NCBI RefSeq assembly: GCF_030052815.1
Contig: NC_079505.1
Span: forward strand, 77,694,351-77,758,350
Length of the DNA stretch: 64,000 nucleotides
Origin: Hevea brasiliensis
Lineage: Eukaryota; Streptophyta; Magnoliopsida; Malpighiales; Euphorbiaceae
Direction: 5' to 3'
Under the pieces are notes generated by a model that saw only the letters and a program-made list of their open reading frames with translations, was not told where the DNA came from and did no database searches. Below, in pieces: positions 10,656-22,667 of the stretch (position 1 is its first letter; each line of letters opens with the position of its first letter). The position numbers and the translations under genes were made by a program.

Positions 10656-12731
10656 CTCATCATTATAACTGACTCTATCGAGCTCTCTTCCTGTCCTTTG
10701 CATCTTATCCACTTCCCTTTTCCTATTTTGGCATTGTTGGTATCATTTCAACCTGCTGTACTTATTCCTTAATTTTAGTCCTATCTCATCCTTACACCTT
10801 TTCCTTCAAAGATGTCTATCCCATCATCAACTTTAACTTTCTTTTTATTTCTTAGTCTTATCTTGAATACTAGTTTCATTACTTCAAGAATTCTAACCCT
10901 ATGATTTACTCCTACCAGCACATTCTTCACCTTATGTAACACTTATAATTACCCATAGAATTTTCGTTTTTGTAACCCCTTTCCCAACATAACTATCAGA
11001 ACATTATCATTCCCTACCAGCCTTAGTAGGAAATTGCTCATCCTGGATGGATAGGAGCTCCAGAAACTATAAGTTCCATCTGAACTAACACGGCTGTGGG
11101 AAATGTATGTCATGCCTTAATTCTGAATAAGATACTTCACGTGTTTATTCTCTTTAATATAATCATATATACTGCCCACAACTTTCCAAACTTCAACCTC
11201 AAATTACCCATTAGCAATAATTTCATCTATTGAAACTCATCCACAATTAGTATTTCCTCTAGCTCATAGTTTAAATTACAAGCCTTAGTAGCTAACTCAA
11301 TTTAACTCTGTCATTGCTCTGTTTGTCCTTTCATACTTAATACTAGGTATGCACTTCATGTCATTCTCATATCAGAAATTATGTATGAATTTGTGCCTAC
11401 CAAACTCTCAATAACTAGGTCTCCTTGACTTCCTTATATAACCTTCTAGAACCAAAAGCACAAGCTAAACTTGAAAAGAAAGAAAATATCCTCTTATATT
11501 CAACTACACCCGATTGTCATATTATAACGTTTCACCTAAGTTTCTTGATCTTTCTCTCCAAATTTCATCATCTCCTAGCACAATTATGCTCTACCTATAA
11601 GGTATCATCTGCATGAACCCTTTCTGTACCATTTTCCTTCTTGACATAATATTTTATAATTTATTAACTTTACTTATACTCGACCTATGATTCATATCTA
11701 TCATCGCTTTTATTGTGCCCTTAACTTTTGTTGATTCTGAAAGATTTCTCTCACTAATAAATTCTTCCAACACTAATTCCACCCTTATCTAGGGTCATTA
11801 ATTTGATCCTTGAACTTTCTAGTGATTTATAACCATCCGGACTTGTCACTTTTCGCTCTACCCTACTATTGTCCCGTCGTTATTGCTTCACTACAAAGTG
11901 ATTCTGTTGATCACACTAAAAATGTTTGCTGACATTCATAACGAACCTCTAACTACCTTCTCACTATCTCAAAAGTCTAACCTAAAACCTATGTGTCATT
12001 ATCTATCATTCTTTTCCTCTCATCATACCTATTTGATCCCTTAGACCGACTTTTATTCAACTTATCGCTTACTAACTTCTCTTTCTCTACCTATTTAGGT
12101 AGTCCGCAATACCATCGCACAACTTATAACATTTACTCATTATTATTGTAGTCCATACCTCCATCACTTTTCTCACTAATGTGCTCCCATGTTGGGTTTT
12201 ACATCCTAGTTATTCGCCTTGCCAAGAATAACACTTAGCCTATCCGATCTCTTAACTTTGTTCCTTTTATTATGCGCTCTTTAGGTTGTCCTTTCATTTA
12301 TTTCCTTTGTCTTACCCAAAATAGAACTTGACTATTCTATCCTGGTTCCATTCTTTTTCCTAACATAATAGCGATTTTGCTAACTATATCTTCGTAGTCT
12401 CTATCGTTATCATATGTCCTGCTACTCAGATTTGGTCCTTTGACCACTCTAGCTAGTACTTCCACTAGCATTTAGATTATATTGCATCGCAATCAATTGT
12501 CCAAACTTTCATTCGCACTTTCTTTATCCATTGGCCTTTGATTTATCTTCGCTAATTTATTACTCTTAACACTATTATAATTAGATTATACTATTGTTTT
12601 GAATAATTTGAAATTAGAAAGGAACTCAAAGAAATTACATCATACTTTTATTGTATGATCTCTATTCTTATCCTTTAGCTTACATAATACCCTTACTACC
12701 TCGAGAACTGATTCTGCAGTAATTTTGTTTA

Positions 12732-12762
<31 letters not shown>

Positions 12763-13985
12763 TTCCATGTTTACTCAATTCCAAAACTTAAGATTTCGGG
12801 CACCCAAACCCGTCATCCAATTCAAAGGATTTACATCCATCGTGATCTGATTATATATGATTCCTATAATGGAACTTGTATCCTCTCCAGGATACCCGAG
12901 CCAACTACTCTCTACCACACTCTACAGTCCCATCTGGGACACTATTCCATAAGTCATCATTATCAGTAATAACCTTCGATCCATTCTGAAAAGATAGGAC
13001 TATATCCTAACTTGCTGCAACAAAGGTACTACATCTACCACCTTGCCAGAACCATGTCAAGTTAATGACTCTTTTATCATATCATAGCTCTATAAATCAT
13101 CAATTCATAGTTTCGACCTTCTCTAGGTAGTAGAGTTGTACTTTATTCCATACTGATACACACAAGGTATACTATTCTCACTCTATAAGTGTCACATTTA
13201 CTTTGCAACTAGTCCGAAACCTCTGGTCTGATGGCAACTTTTATTGTAACTCTAGCTCATGCTGGGGTAACCGAGTCACTGACTCTAGTTATCACCCAAC
13301 TGTAACCTTTCGATATTCTAGCTCTAGACTCTTAACCAGGAGTTCCCAACTCCTCTGCAGATATAGAACTCTGTTCTGGTATAATTGTACCAAAACAGAA
13401 GCCATCCGCAAATACCCTCATTATGGAGCACCACGGGGATGCACGCAGCTCTATACAATAATCTCATGTCGGTACTGTAATCTGCAGCTTACAGAGCAGA
13501 CATCGAGAACATTGTATAGTTACTACGATACGTCCTGACAGACTAGGTCTCCTAATTTCTTATCTCTCCTGAATCTTCTATTATCACAAACTTATTACAT
13601 TGGGTCATCCACCGATGACCGCCATGGGTATCCTCATCCTTATCTAGGCAACTGTACTTTCAAGACTCACATTTATGTACTCGTGCCTTGCACGAAATGG
13701 GCACACCATTTAAACCCATACTGACAAAAATATAACATTTCTTGGAGTACGTATCCTCATGATAGACCTCACATGTCTACTAACTCTATTTCACATTTCT
13801 GTGTACTCCGCGAAAATCAAGACACTAACTGAGGTAATCTTATATTTCCCGAGGTATAACGCAGAATCTAGAAACAAAGAATTACAGAAAAAGACAAAAC
13901 AGAATCCTATACTCCGCATGTAACATCCTAACAAGACTCCTTTTACACTCCCAAGTATATTATTTCCCATGAATCTAGAGCCTAA
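10656..13985. other. Non-coding internal region replacing gag-protease-RT
   Basis: About 3.3 kb between the pol fragment and the primer binding site. No frame shows gag, zinc knuckle, protease DTGA/DSGA or RT motifs; the longest plus-strand frame (13203-13538, 111 codons) resembles nothing I know. The plus strand is pyrimidine-rich over most of its length, and a short (ATT)n tract lies near 12740-12762. It resembles the interior of a large retrotransposon derivative (LARD) more than decayed coding sequence. Confidence 0.7.
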
Positions 13986-13997
13986 GCTCTGATACCA
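13986..13997 (-). other. Primer binding site (initiator tRNA-Met type)
   Basis: The minus strand reads TGGTATCAGAGC, complementary to the 3' end of plant initiator tRNA-Met, four bases inside the 5' LTR. This fixes element orientation as minus. Confidence 0.92.
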
Positions 13998-14001
13998 CAT
14001 T

Positions 14002-15698
14002 TGTCACAACCCAACCTATGGGCCAAGCACTAGGACACAGGCCACCCTAAAGCCCCGAGGCCCGTAGTAAGCCTAACTGCTCATTAACCCAACTCTAAGG
14101 CCCATTTGGGCGATCAAGAAAACAAACGGACAGAGTCCGCCATAAAATGGACTTTTCAACGGGAGTTTACTCACCCGACTGTAAACACAATAAATACTCA
14201 ATTGGGGAGCTCACCACCCTCCACATACTCATATCCTCATAATAATAAATGGGAGCTCGGCTCCTCATCCAATCCATCAAACATGCATATCATTATACGC
14301 TTACAGTCCAACATGATAATAATATTACGACCATAATCAATAAATACTTCTAACACATGCGGAAATTCTAGGAGTAAATAAAATTACACAAATATTGATA
14401 AACAACTGCTAAGTAGAAAAGGAGTTAACCTGAATAAAATATCCTCCGTGGCTCAGAAAATTTTTGAACAGAGTGAGCGTCGACTCAGAGAGTAAAATAT
14501 CAATCTTAACTATAATCTCTATAACTATCTCAAACTAATGCAACTCAGAGTGAAATGCAACATTAACATCATATTCACATCATAGCATCAAAAGGTAAAT
14601 TTGGAGCACTCACGCACTCGTAACATCAATCATAATATATGGGAGCCGATCCTATACACTCTCTTAAATCCAACTCGTGCCGAAGAACTCACTCGGACTT
14701 CCACTTAATAACCAAATCGAGGGTCTGAAGAACTCAAGCCGTGACTACCCTCGAAGGATCGGGTCCGAAGAACTCAAGCCGTGACTACCCGTCCTATCCA
14801 TAGTCCACACCACATCACACGCACGCCAACGCACGCACACCGCCTCCAAATTACCGCAACAACATTCATGGCACTTTATGATTATCAATGAAACATATAT
14901 CTTGCCTATAGTTTAACTAAATAATTATATGCAGAAATTTGATGCATGGGCATGCTTACATATAATAATATCGATCTTACAATGAAAATTAATATTTTAC
15001 TCACTGACTTGACGAGAATCACTGTGTCTGCTGGGCGAAGGAAGAAGGTCATCCGCTCACTGACAATTATATTACAATTATTTAATACAAATGACTCAAT
15101 ACAAATCAAGAAAAGACCCAATACGCCCTAAGTCGTGCGAAAATCGAGTCTCCCTATACCTAGGACCTACCCAACTGCAAAAGGGCTCAAAACACACTTC
15201 TATATCCACAATCCATATATCCACAACTCAATCACATCACACCCTCCCGGCCCATCAAATCAATCATCCATCACAATATGTAAAATTTCAATTCAGTCCT
15301 TATAATTGATCATTTTTGCAAAAACTGCTCAAATAAACTCTAAAAATTATAAAACTCTGCCCCGCGGTCCTTAGAAATATTACTAAGCTATTGCAAAAAA
15401 AATCGTAATTTTCTAAGCTACCACGAATATTTTATGGATTTTTAATCCTATTTAAGCACTAGAAAATTACGAAAAAGCAAGGTTCGTGTTTACCTTTGCC
15501 GATTCCGACTTCGGGAAAGTGCTCGGGATGCCTAACAATGGTGGGGTAGCCAAAATCTCGATCCAATTCGGAGACTTTTCCAGTAGCTGGTCTGTCTGGC
15601 CGGAAATTCACAGATCCGGACAACTGTCGAATTTCCGCGAATTGAGGATACCTACACGAAGCCCAATAATAATATATAAAAAAATCAGGGGTGTTACA
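14002..15698 (-). repeat. Gypsy 5' LTR (right)
   Basis: 1697 bp, homologous over its full length to the left LTR and the solo LTR at 1184-2928. It carries many short deletions relative to both, for example near 14027 where the GGACCGG stretch of the other copies is absent, and near 14165. The outer edge ends GTGTTACA, followed by target duplication TATTT. Confidence 0.93.
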
Positions 15699-15714
15699 TA
15701 TTTATTTTTTGTCA

Positions 15715-15965
15715 GAGGAGTCATGATTGAGTATGCGTTTTTGCTAGTAATGAACTGGAAAGACATTGTTCACGATATTCATAGCTTGGTAAGGTTCCTT
15801 TGTTTGTGAGATGTGATTACAGTTTTGTTCGTAGAATTTGTAGTCAAGCAGACTAACAGCTTGGTGGCTAGGACCTTATCTAATGCTTCTTTTAGTTGTA
15901 AATCACTCAATCAGCTCACCTTCGTATCCACTCTTATGCCCGTTTAATGAGCCTTTATGAAATCT
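15715..15965 (+). pseudogene. Probable LINE RNase H tail, relic
   Basis: A weak resemblance to the C-terminal RNase H segment of plant LINE polyproteins: KDIVHDIHSLVRF near 15760-15800, then FVVKQTNSLVARTLSNASFS near 15835-15890, which recalls the VKRxANxVAHxLA motif. The frame is broken by a stop near 15810. Both ends are unclear. It could be chance. Confidence 0.35.
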
Positions 15966-16634
15966 CTTACTTTGGGGAAAAAAAAAATAATTGGCAAAAT
16001 AAATTTAAATGTGTTTGCATTTATAGCTCAATTTTTTAAAATTTTTTATTTTAAATAATTAAATTAAACCTTTTAAAATTAAATAAAATTTATTCAACGC
16101 TCAAATTAGATTTGATAATATATTTAGATTGTTCGTACTATCTACTTTAAAGAAAAGATTTCTTCTTTGATTTCTTGAAAGATCGAGCTAAGGAAATTGT
16201 TAAGAATTTTCATATGCGAGGTTTATAAAAATGTTATTCATAATATAAATATATATTTCTAATTTAAATAAATTAAATATTTTAAAATAAAATAAAATTG
16301 CATAATATAATTTATAAATTGATGAATTATAAAATAACCGTTCTAGTGCCTAGAAGTAGAATAGATAAGGGTGTGCAATTTTGAATTTGATTTGGAGTCT
16401 ATTGAAAAATGGAAATTGAATTGAAGTTTTAGTTTGATTTGGGTTTAATTATTCATACTTTGATTTTAATTTGATTTGAGATGATTTTGGTTATTAAAGT
16501 AATTTTATAAGATTACTATCATAGAAACTTATACTTATATTACCATTTAAATTTGAAAATTTATTGGTAATATATATTCCATCATATGATGTACATTTTA
16601 GTTACTTTTTATATATATAATTTTTCATTGTAAA

Positions 16635-16720
<86 letters not shown>

Positions 16721-17440
16721 AGATTAAATATATTATATAATATATTAATATATTTACAGTTAAAAATTATAAAGTGATTTAATGTTTATATAACTAAAAT
16801 TACTAAAAATAAAGATAGAAATTGAAAAATAATATTAAATTTTATATAGCCTACTATTATAGTATTTATCATAATCATAATTGCATATAAATATATACCA
16901 TTTTATTGAAAGTATGTAATCTATAATATATATAAAAGTGAGAAGGAGGGAATAATGTTATAAACAAGAAAGGGTATGATTATTTTGTGTTATGACAATG
17001 AATGACAAAATTTAATTAGCTATTGATATCAATATATTTTTAGTAAAATAAGAACATTTTCATAAAATTAAAAAATTTGCAACAAAATTTCATATCAAAT
17101 ATCAAAACTTAATAAATACCTTACCAAAAAATATAATTTTTAATTATGAAATAAAATGCAAATGAAAAAGCAGAATGAAATTATAATTTTGATGGATTGA
17201 TTATTTTGATAGACTAAAATATTTATTTAATTATGAATTTGAATCATGAAATGTGTTAAGATAAATTTATAAAAAAACAATTAGACTTGAATATTAAAAA
17301 TGAAAAATTTTAGTCTACATGTTTATACATATAGTATTAGAAACTCAATAGAATTATCATGTAATAATATTTACATGGGATAGTAAAAATTTAATAATTT
17401 ATAATTATTGATATTAGAACTACTAAAATAATATCATAAG
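15966..17440. other. AT-rich intergenic DNA with long (TA)n
   Basis: Contains an uninterrupted (TA)n microsatellite at 16638-16713. Around 16370-16500, GGGTGTGCAATTTTGAATTTGATTT resembles one end of a repeat whose other end type occurs near 26050-26092 (CCTGTGCACATCTC). No coding signal. Confidence 0.55.
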
Positions 17441-19400
17441 ATGAGTAACGAATAACTGAGTAAACAGGTAAGGAGCAGTTTAAGCCAGATGACACTTAGA
17501 CACCCGGATAAGAGAGTTACTTACCCAACTATACCAGCAATACTTAGATTACTTTTAAGGATAAGGATCTGAGGTATTCACCACTATCAGAATCCCATCC
17601 ATATGAGGATTCAACCAGCAGAGTATACTCATAATTTCACTTAATTATAGACTCCTAATTTTAGTAGGAAATCACATCAAATGCCTATATAAGGGTCAAC
17701 AGGTATGCATGTGATGTGTCCCAACCGCAAGTGCACGGGTCGTTCAAGTAGTATAGAAAAAGATATCGTTCTCACGGAGAGTTGTGTTTTCAATTGAATT
17801 TTTTATGTAAAATAAAATATGTTAAAATTGTATTTTAATCAAATTAATGAAAGAAATTTAGGAATTTGAAGCATAAGGTATGAAAATGCAAAACTAAATT
17901 TAAATAATGACTAATTTAATAATTAGCAAAATAAAGAAATTGATAATATTAATAATGAAAATTAATAAAATGAGATTAAACTAAACACTCAAAAGTAAAA
18001 TTCCAAGCAATAATTGATAAAAGACGATTCTGGAGTTAAGGGTTCATATTTAAGTCATTTTGGGATTTTCCCTAGCTAGCCCAATCCATGAAATTTATGG
18101 GTTTAAAGGAGATTAATTCTAAAATCCTTTAAAAACTCTTTCGAGTGAGACAAAGAGTGCCTTAATTAATTTAATCCTACTTTCATGGAGTTAAAATTAA
18201 CGAAAACCCATTAGGTTCTTTAATCAATCTATTAAAACCCTCTTAACCCTTAGTCTATTTTTAGATCTAAGTTAATTAAGTCCAATTTCTTGATTAACTA
18301 TCACTTGATTTTCTCCTTTCGGTGCTTTAACCAAGGATTAAGAACATAACTTAATGGGGCCCTTCATTAAGCATGTGAATAAGCACACAAGAAATTGATT
18401 AAACCTCATAAATTTCATTAAATTGGGACTAACCTAGTTCAAATCCACAAAAATAACTAAAATATTACATCCCTTACTCCAGAATCAAAGAAAACTACTC
18501 ACAATCCATGTTTAACACAAGGAATTCTAAATAAAAGAGGAAATAAATCATGAAAATAAACTAAAACTAAAGAAACCCGATACAAGAAAGGAAGAAAATA
18601 TGCAAGAAATGAAAGAAAACTCCAAATCTGGTCTAGAAATGGAGAGGTGACATTTTGCTCCGTCTTTTTGACTCTTCTGTTACTGCTGCTCCTTTTCTTT
18701 TGTTTTTCTCCCCTTTCTAAAATGGGATAAGGGCCTATTTATATCTTTTTCTCTGATAAGGAGCCATAAAATAGTGTGTTTAAGGTGTGTTTTTATAAGG
18801 GAATCTTCTGCCAGCTCATTATGAAGACTTTATGGGACTGCATAAGTTATGCAGTTTTCCGTGAGGTCTCATAAGCAAGGCACGAATTTGCATAAGTTAT
18901 GCGGCAACTTATGCAGATTTCGACAGGTTTGGGACATTGTTTCTTCTCCTTATGCAGAACTGCACAACTTATGCGGCAAGTTATGCGTAATTTGGCCAGT
19001 GCATACTTCAACTTTGAAACTTGTTTTTGACATCTTTGGCTGTAGAAATCACTCCTCAATGGCAAAATTTCTTTTTAGTCCCTCAAAAACACCATTTTTC
19101 CTATAAAACAAAGTAAAATTACAAATTAATCCAAAATTGATAATTATGAAAAACTATCTAAATAACTAATGAAATTAGCTAAAAGTGACTAACAATCAAA
19201 TAAAATGGCCATGAAATTAAACCTAAATGACTATGTAAAATGCATGTATCAGCATGATACTCAATTTTATCCATTCATTCTATTGTTCAGTTCTTATTAC
19301 TGACTTAAGTATCGAAATGGTGGTCATCTAATCTGCTTGATGTTTTTCTTTCTTGCAGATCTAATTCCTATACCCGACATCCATAGCCCATTGGAGAGGA
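17441..19400. repeat. Older LTR-like remnant, host of a solo LTR
   Basis: Sequence on both sides of the solo LTR joins into one LTR-like fragment. The left part has a TATA-type box (CCTATATAAGGG near 17682-17695). The right part continues with a TTACTGACTTAAG stretch and CTTTCTTGCAGATCTAATTCC. Outer borders were not found. The assignment rests on overall resemblance to plant LTR promoter and leader regions. Confidence 0.4.
17712..19251 (-). mobile_element. Solo LTR, 1540 bp
   Basis: Starts TGATGTGTCCC and ends CATGTATCA, so the ends are short inverted repeats (TGAT...ATCA). It is flanked by the perfect 5-bp target duplication GCATG (17707-17711 and 19252-19256). No primer site, polypurine tract or pol lies inside. 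The left end carries the AACCGCAAGTGCACGGGTCG stretch, which I recognise as recurrent in plant gypsy-type LTRs. Strand is inferred from that resemblance. Several near-palindromic GCATAAGTTATGC-like words occur at 18839-18990. Confidence 0.85.
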
Positions 19401-20624
19401 AAACAAAATCAATTATTAATAAAGGGTTTTTACTATGATTTTATTTTAATTTTAACTTGATAAAGAAATTTAAAATAAAATTGTTAATAAAGTTGAAAAT
19501 TTATACGTGAAATTGATGAATATATACTTCAACATCTAAATCAAAACATGAACAATTTTCATCCTTATTTATATATGCATTGCTAATTTGCTATTCATAC
19601 ACAGTGGCAAAGCCACATTATAGATATGAAGGCAATTTTCCCCTTACTTTTAGCTTAAAAAATAGTACTAAGTTTACTTTTAAAAATAAAACTGCCCTTC
19701 TTATTAAAAAGTTTGCCCCCCTTTATTATTCTTACTTTCAATAAAAATAGATTAAAAAATAAAATCATTTTGTTGAGAACCTGTATTGTAAATTTTTATT
19801 GTGTAAATCATATCATTAACTCATTTATTTACCTTTTCTCTATATCTACATCAATTTTTTCTTTTTTTTTTTTTATTATCAACCCTAAAAAATTTTTATA
19901 GCAAATTTGTTTGAGGAATAATATTAATTATTGTGGCTCCATTATATGATCAAATTAAATTTCAATAATATACATGTTTGAGTTTATTAAAATATGAATA
20001 AACATGTGATGTCAATAAGCTTTAATTTAATGGTATTAAAGTCGTTTTTAGGCTTATGAAATCTCGAATTTGAGTTGAAGAAAAAAAAAAGAATGTTAAA
20101 CATGTAATTTATTAAAAATTTATATTTTTACAATTTTCTAATATTATGTTATTGACCCTTAGCAATAATTTATAATCACTAATTATAAAAAATTTAGAAA
20201 GTATGAGTTAATTGAAATTTAAATACTATTATTTAAAACATTGTTATTAAAATCATAAATAATTATAAACCTTAATTTAAACTTTTTAATAATTTTATTC
20301 TCTTAACATGGTTTTAGATTGTCAAGTTTGCTTAGATTTAATCAATACAATAAACTTTAATTTAATATATGATTTGCCTTTGATGATTTATAAATTAATA
20401 TAAAAAATATCTTTCAAAGAAAAGTTAAATTAAAATCAAATCATTTAAAGTATAATTCAAATACTAATTAATTTTTAAAAATTAAATACTTAAATATTTT
20501 TTTTTAAGATATAGATTCATTAAATAGCCAATCCAGGCAGAAGGAAGGATACAACTAGAGTCTGAGTTTATATATTATAAATAAAAGGGTTGTACAGTTT
20601 GAGCTTATGTATTACAAATAAATG
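19401..20624. other. AT-rich intergenic DNA
   Basis: No gene. A CAGTGGCAAAGCCAC motif at 19603-19617 resembles the terminal inverted repeat at 24591. A 34-bp near-tandem duplication occurs at about 20556-20628 (GTTTATATATTATAAATAAA against GCTTATGTATTACAAATAAA). Confidence 0.5.
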
Positions 20625-21250
20625 GGTTGCATTAACCATCCCTCAATTTAGGTGGTTTCATTTCAATCATTTAATTTTAATTTATTAAAATTAAATTCCT
20701 TAATTTTAGTTTTGTTTTAGAAAAAGTTCTTTTAACCTTCTATAACAGGTTTCTAGGGTTTTTTTTTTAAAATTAATACTAAATTAACATTTAATCAAAA
20801 TAAATCTATAAATGATTATATATTTTTATTATTTTTGTATAAAAATGAAATATTGGTAAAATATCATATATTGATAAAATATCATATAATAATAAATATT
20901 ATTTTAAAATTTAAAATTTGTTATTATTTTTACTTTTCTAGATGGTTACAAATGAAATTTTAAGTGATAATAAATAACATATATGATTAATAATTTTATT
21001 AATAAATTTAGTTAAAATAAAATAATTTTTTTTGATAATAATTATTAATTAATTTATCATAAAGGTAAGAAAGAAAAAGAAGGAAAACAGGGTAAAAGGA
21101 CAATTTTATTCTTTTTAACCATTGTTGTTGCAAGTTAGAGAACTTTTTTAGGAATAAAATTAAAATTGAGAGATTTTAGTTTAACAAATTAAAGTTGAGT
21201 CTCTAAAATAAAATAACCACATAAATTGAGGGACGATTGATGCAATTTAG
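20625..21250. mobile_element. Fold-back MITE-like element
   Basis: The two ends are inverted copies of each other over roughly 100 bp. The left arm reads TTGCATTAACCATCCCTCAA then TTTAGGTGGTTTCATTT. The reverse complement of the right arm reads TTGCATCAATCGTCCCTCAA then TTTATGTGGTTATTTTA. The interior is AT-rich and non-coding. No unambiguous target duplication, so the class is open. Confidence 0.7.
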
Positions 21251-21599
21251 CCTTGATACAATATAAAGTAATCATATAAAATATATACACTTTTTATTAA
21301 GAAATATATCCCCTAAGGAATATTTCCTAGAATATGCAAAGAAATATACTCCCATTATTTTACCTTATAAATAGTGTTAGGTAAAGATAGAAAAGGGTTC
21401 CCTCTCCCTCTCCTATTCTCTCTCCCTACTCTACCTCTTCTTTCTCTACTCTCTCTCTACCGTATCTCTACCCTAATACTACCCCTCTAACTTGAGTGTT
21501 AAAGGGTCCTCACCAATTACCTTCTTGATGGACCTTTGACCATTCTTTCTTTATTTTGTAGGTCCTCTTAGCTGAGATGATAGAAATGGGACTGATATT
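21251..21599. other. Intergenic, possible LTR fragment
   Basis: TTATAAATAG at 21365-21374 followed by a CT-rich run (CCCTCTCCCTCTCC onward) resembles a promoter with pyrimidine leader, as in some LTRs. No borders found. Confidence 0.35.
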
Positions 21600-22238
21600 A
21601 TTAAAGCAGCACACTCAAGCTTCATCAACCCCAAATAAAAGCAGGATCACGAAGAGAGTAAGAGGCTAACGAATGTGCAGCCGTGTTAGCTTCTCATTTT
21701 ACAAAGGACAAGGTAACATGCAAAAAATTATCCACTAGACTTATGATATCCTCTAAGATTTCAGCAATCAGAATAAGCCAAGCCGCACCTTGAAGAGCTC
21801 AAATAACTAATTGGGGGTCAACTTCAACAATGATTTTTCTGAACTTCTTCTCAATTACGAAAGGAATTATTTCTGCATATGTCAGTGCCTTTAGCATTAA
21901 GGGGTCTGAGAGGTAACGATGAACTCTACACTTTCAACCCAAAGAAAAGCCCCAACTATCTTTAGCTATAGCAATAGATGCTCCACTTTTTGCTCTAGAT
22001 GAGACTCTCACATCAAAATTAATTTTCACAAAACTATTCAAAGAATGTTACCAAACCAAGGATATTGAGATGATAGAGGGGTATAGTTGCTAATACCAAT
22101 AACATTAGCTAAACTGAAGTCCTCCATGTGATGCTGGGTAGTAGAAGTTAGCTCTTGAAAGGAAAGAGTCTTACCTTAGAAACAAAGATTGTTGCTTCTT
22201 TTCCACATATGCCAAAATAAAAAAGTTACTAGCTGCAT

Positions 22239-22594
22239 TGTAACGCCCTTGCTCCAACCATTAGAGGAATTGTCAACTTTGGCCCACTCCCTTATGAGTC
22301 TCACAATTTTGTCCCATAGGTGAAATGAAGAACTTCCTAGGAGGTCACCCATCCTAGCATTTCTCTCAAGCGAGCACACTTAACCCTTGAGTTCTTCCAA
22401 CTCTCCAGGCCATTTCATCAAAAGGCGTCTCTAGTGATTAGTTTATCCCATTTTAATGTATGATTTGATTCATTCTTGTGCGCCACATTTTACTACCCTA
22501 GGTAGCCTCGCCATCCTAGAAGCTTGCCGAGAGTTTACTCTCTTATACCACTCCTTGCCCTCATCGGACTGCTTTTCCTAGTCGGGTCGTCACA
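22239..22594 (-). repeat. Cassandra 3' LTR (left)
   Basis: 356 bp, plus-strand ends TGTAACGCCC and GGGTCGTCACA. On the minus strand it is the downstream LTR. Length equals that of the partner exactly; substitutions are scattered through it. Confidence 0.9.
22329..22397 (-). promoter_or_regulatory. 5S-rRNA-like internal promoter in left LTR
   Basis: On the minus strand this reads GAACTCAAGGGTTAAGTGTG, then CTAGGATGGGTGACCTCC followed by TAGGAAGTTC. This matches the order of the 5S gene A box (GTTAAGCGTGCT-like), intermediate element (GATGGG) and C box (GTGACCTCC...GGAAGT). RNA polymerase III use is known for this family; activity of this copy is inference. Confidence 0.88.
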
Positions 22595-22653
22595 GGCCCA
22601 CCAGCTTCTGCTTGGCTCGTCCTCGAACCACACATCTAGTAGAAGGGGGTCTA

Positions 22654-22665
22654 GCTCTGATACCA
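22654..22665 (-). other. Cassandra primer binding site
   Basis: The minus strand reads TGGTATCAGAGC, the tRNA-Met-type primer site, two bases from the right LTR edge at 22668. Confidence 0.9.
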
Positions 22666-22667
22666 TC

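Larger units (their letters stand above)
6943..15698 (-). mobile_element. Ty3/gypsy element, non-autonomous and internally replaced
   Basis: An 8756-bp element on the minus strand. Both LTRs, the tRNA-Met-type primer site (13986-13997), the polypurine tract (8669-8682) and a perfect 5-bp target duplication TATTT (6938-6942 and 15699-15703) are present. From the 5' side (right) to the 3' side (left) it contains 3.3 kb of non-coding DNA, a fragment of RT/RNase H and an integrase frame. Gag, protease and the RT catalytic core are missing. Integrase lies downstream of RT/RNase H, the gypsy order. Movement would have needed proteins from an intact relative. Confidence 0.95.

Noticed and set aside
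13203..13538. 111-codon plus-strand frame inside the gypsy element
   Set aside because: It is antisense to the element, has no family resemblance and low-information composition. Probably chance.
13986..13997. tRNA-like words TGGTATCAGAGC (also 22654, 34860, 60513)
   Set aside because: Each is a retrotransposon primer site matching only the 3' end of tRNA-Met. No cloverleaf surrounds them.
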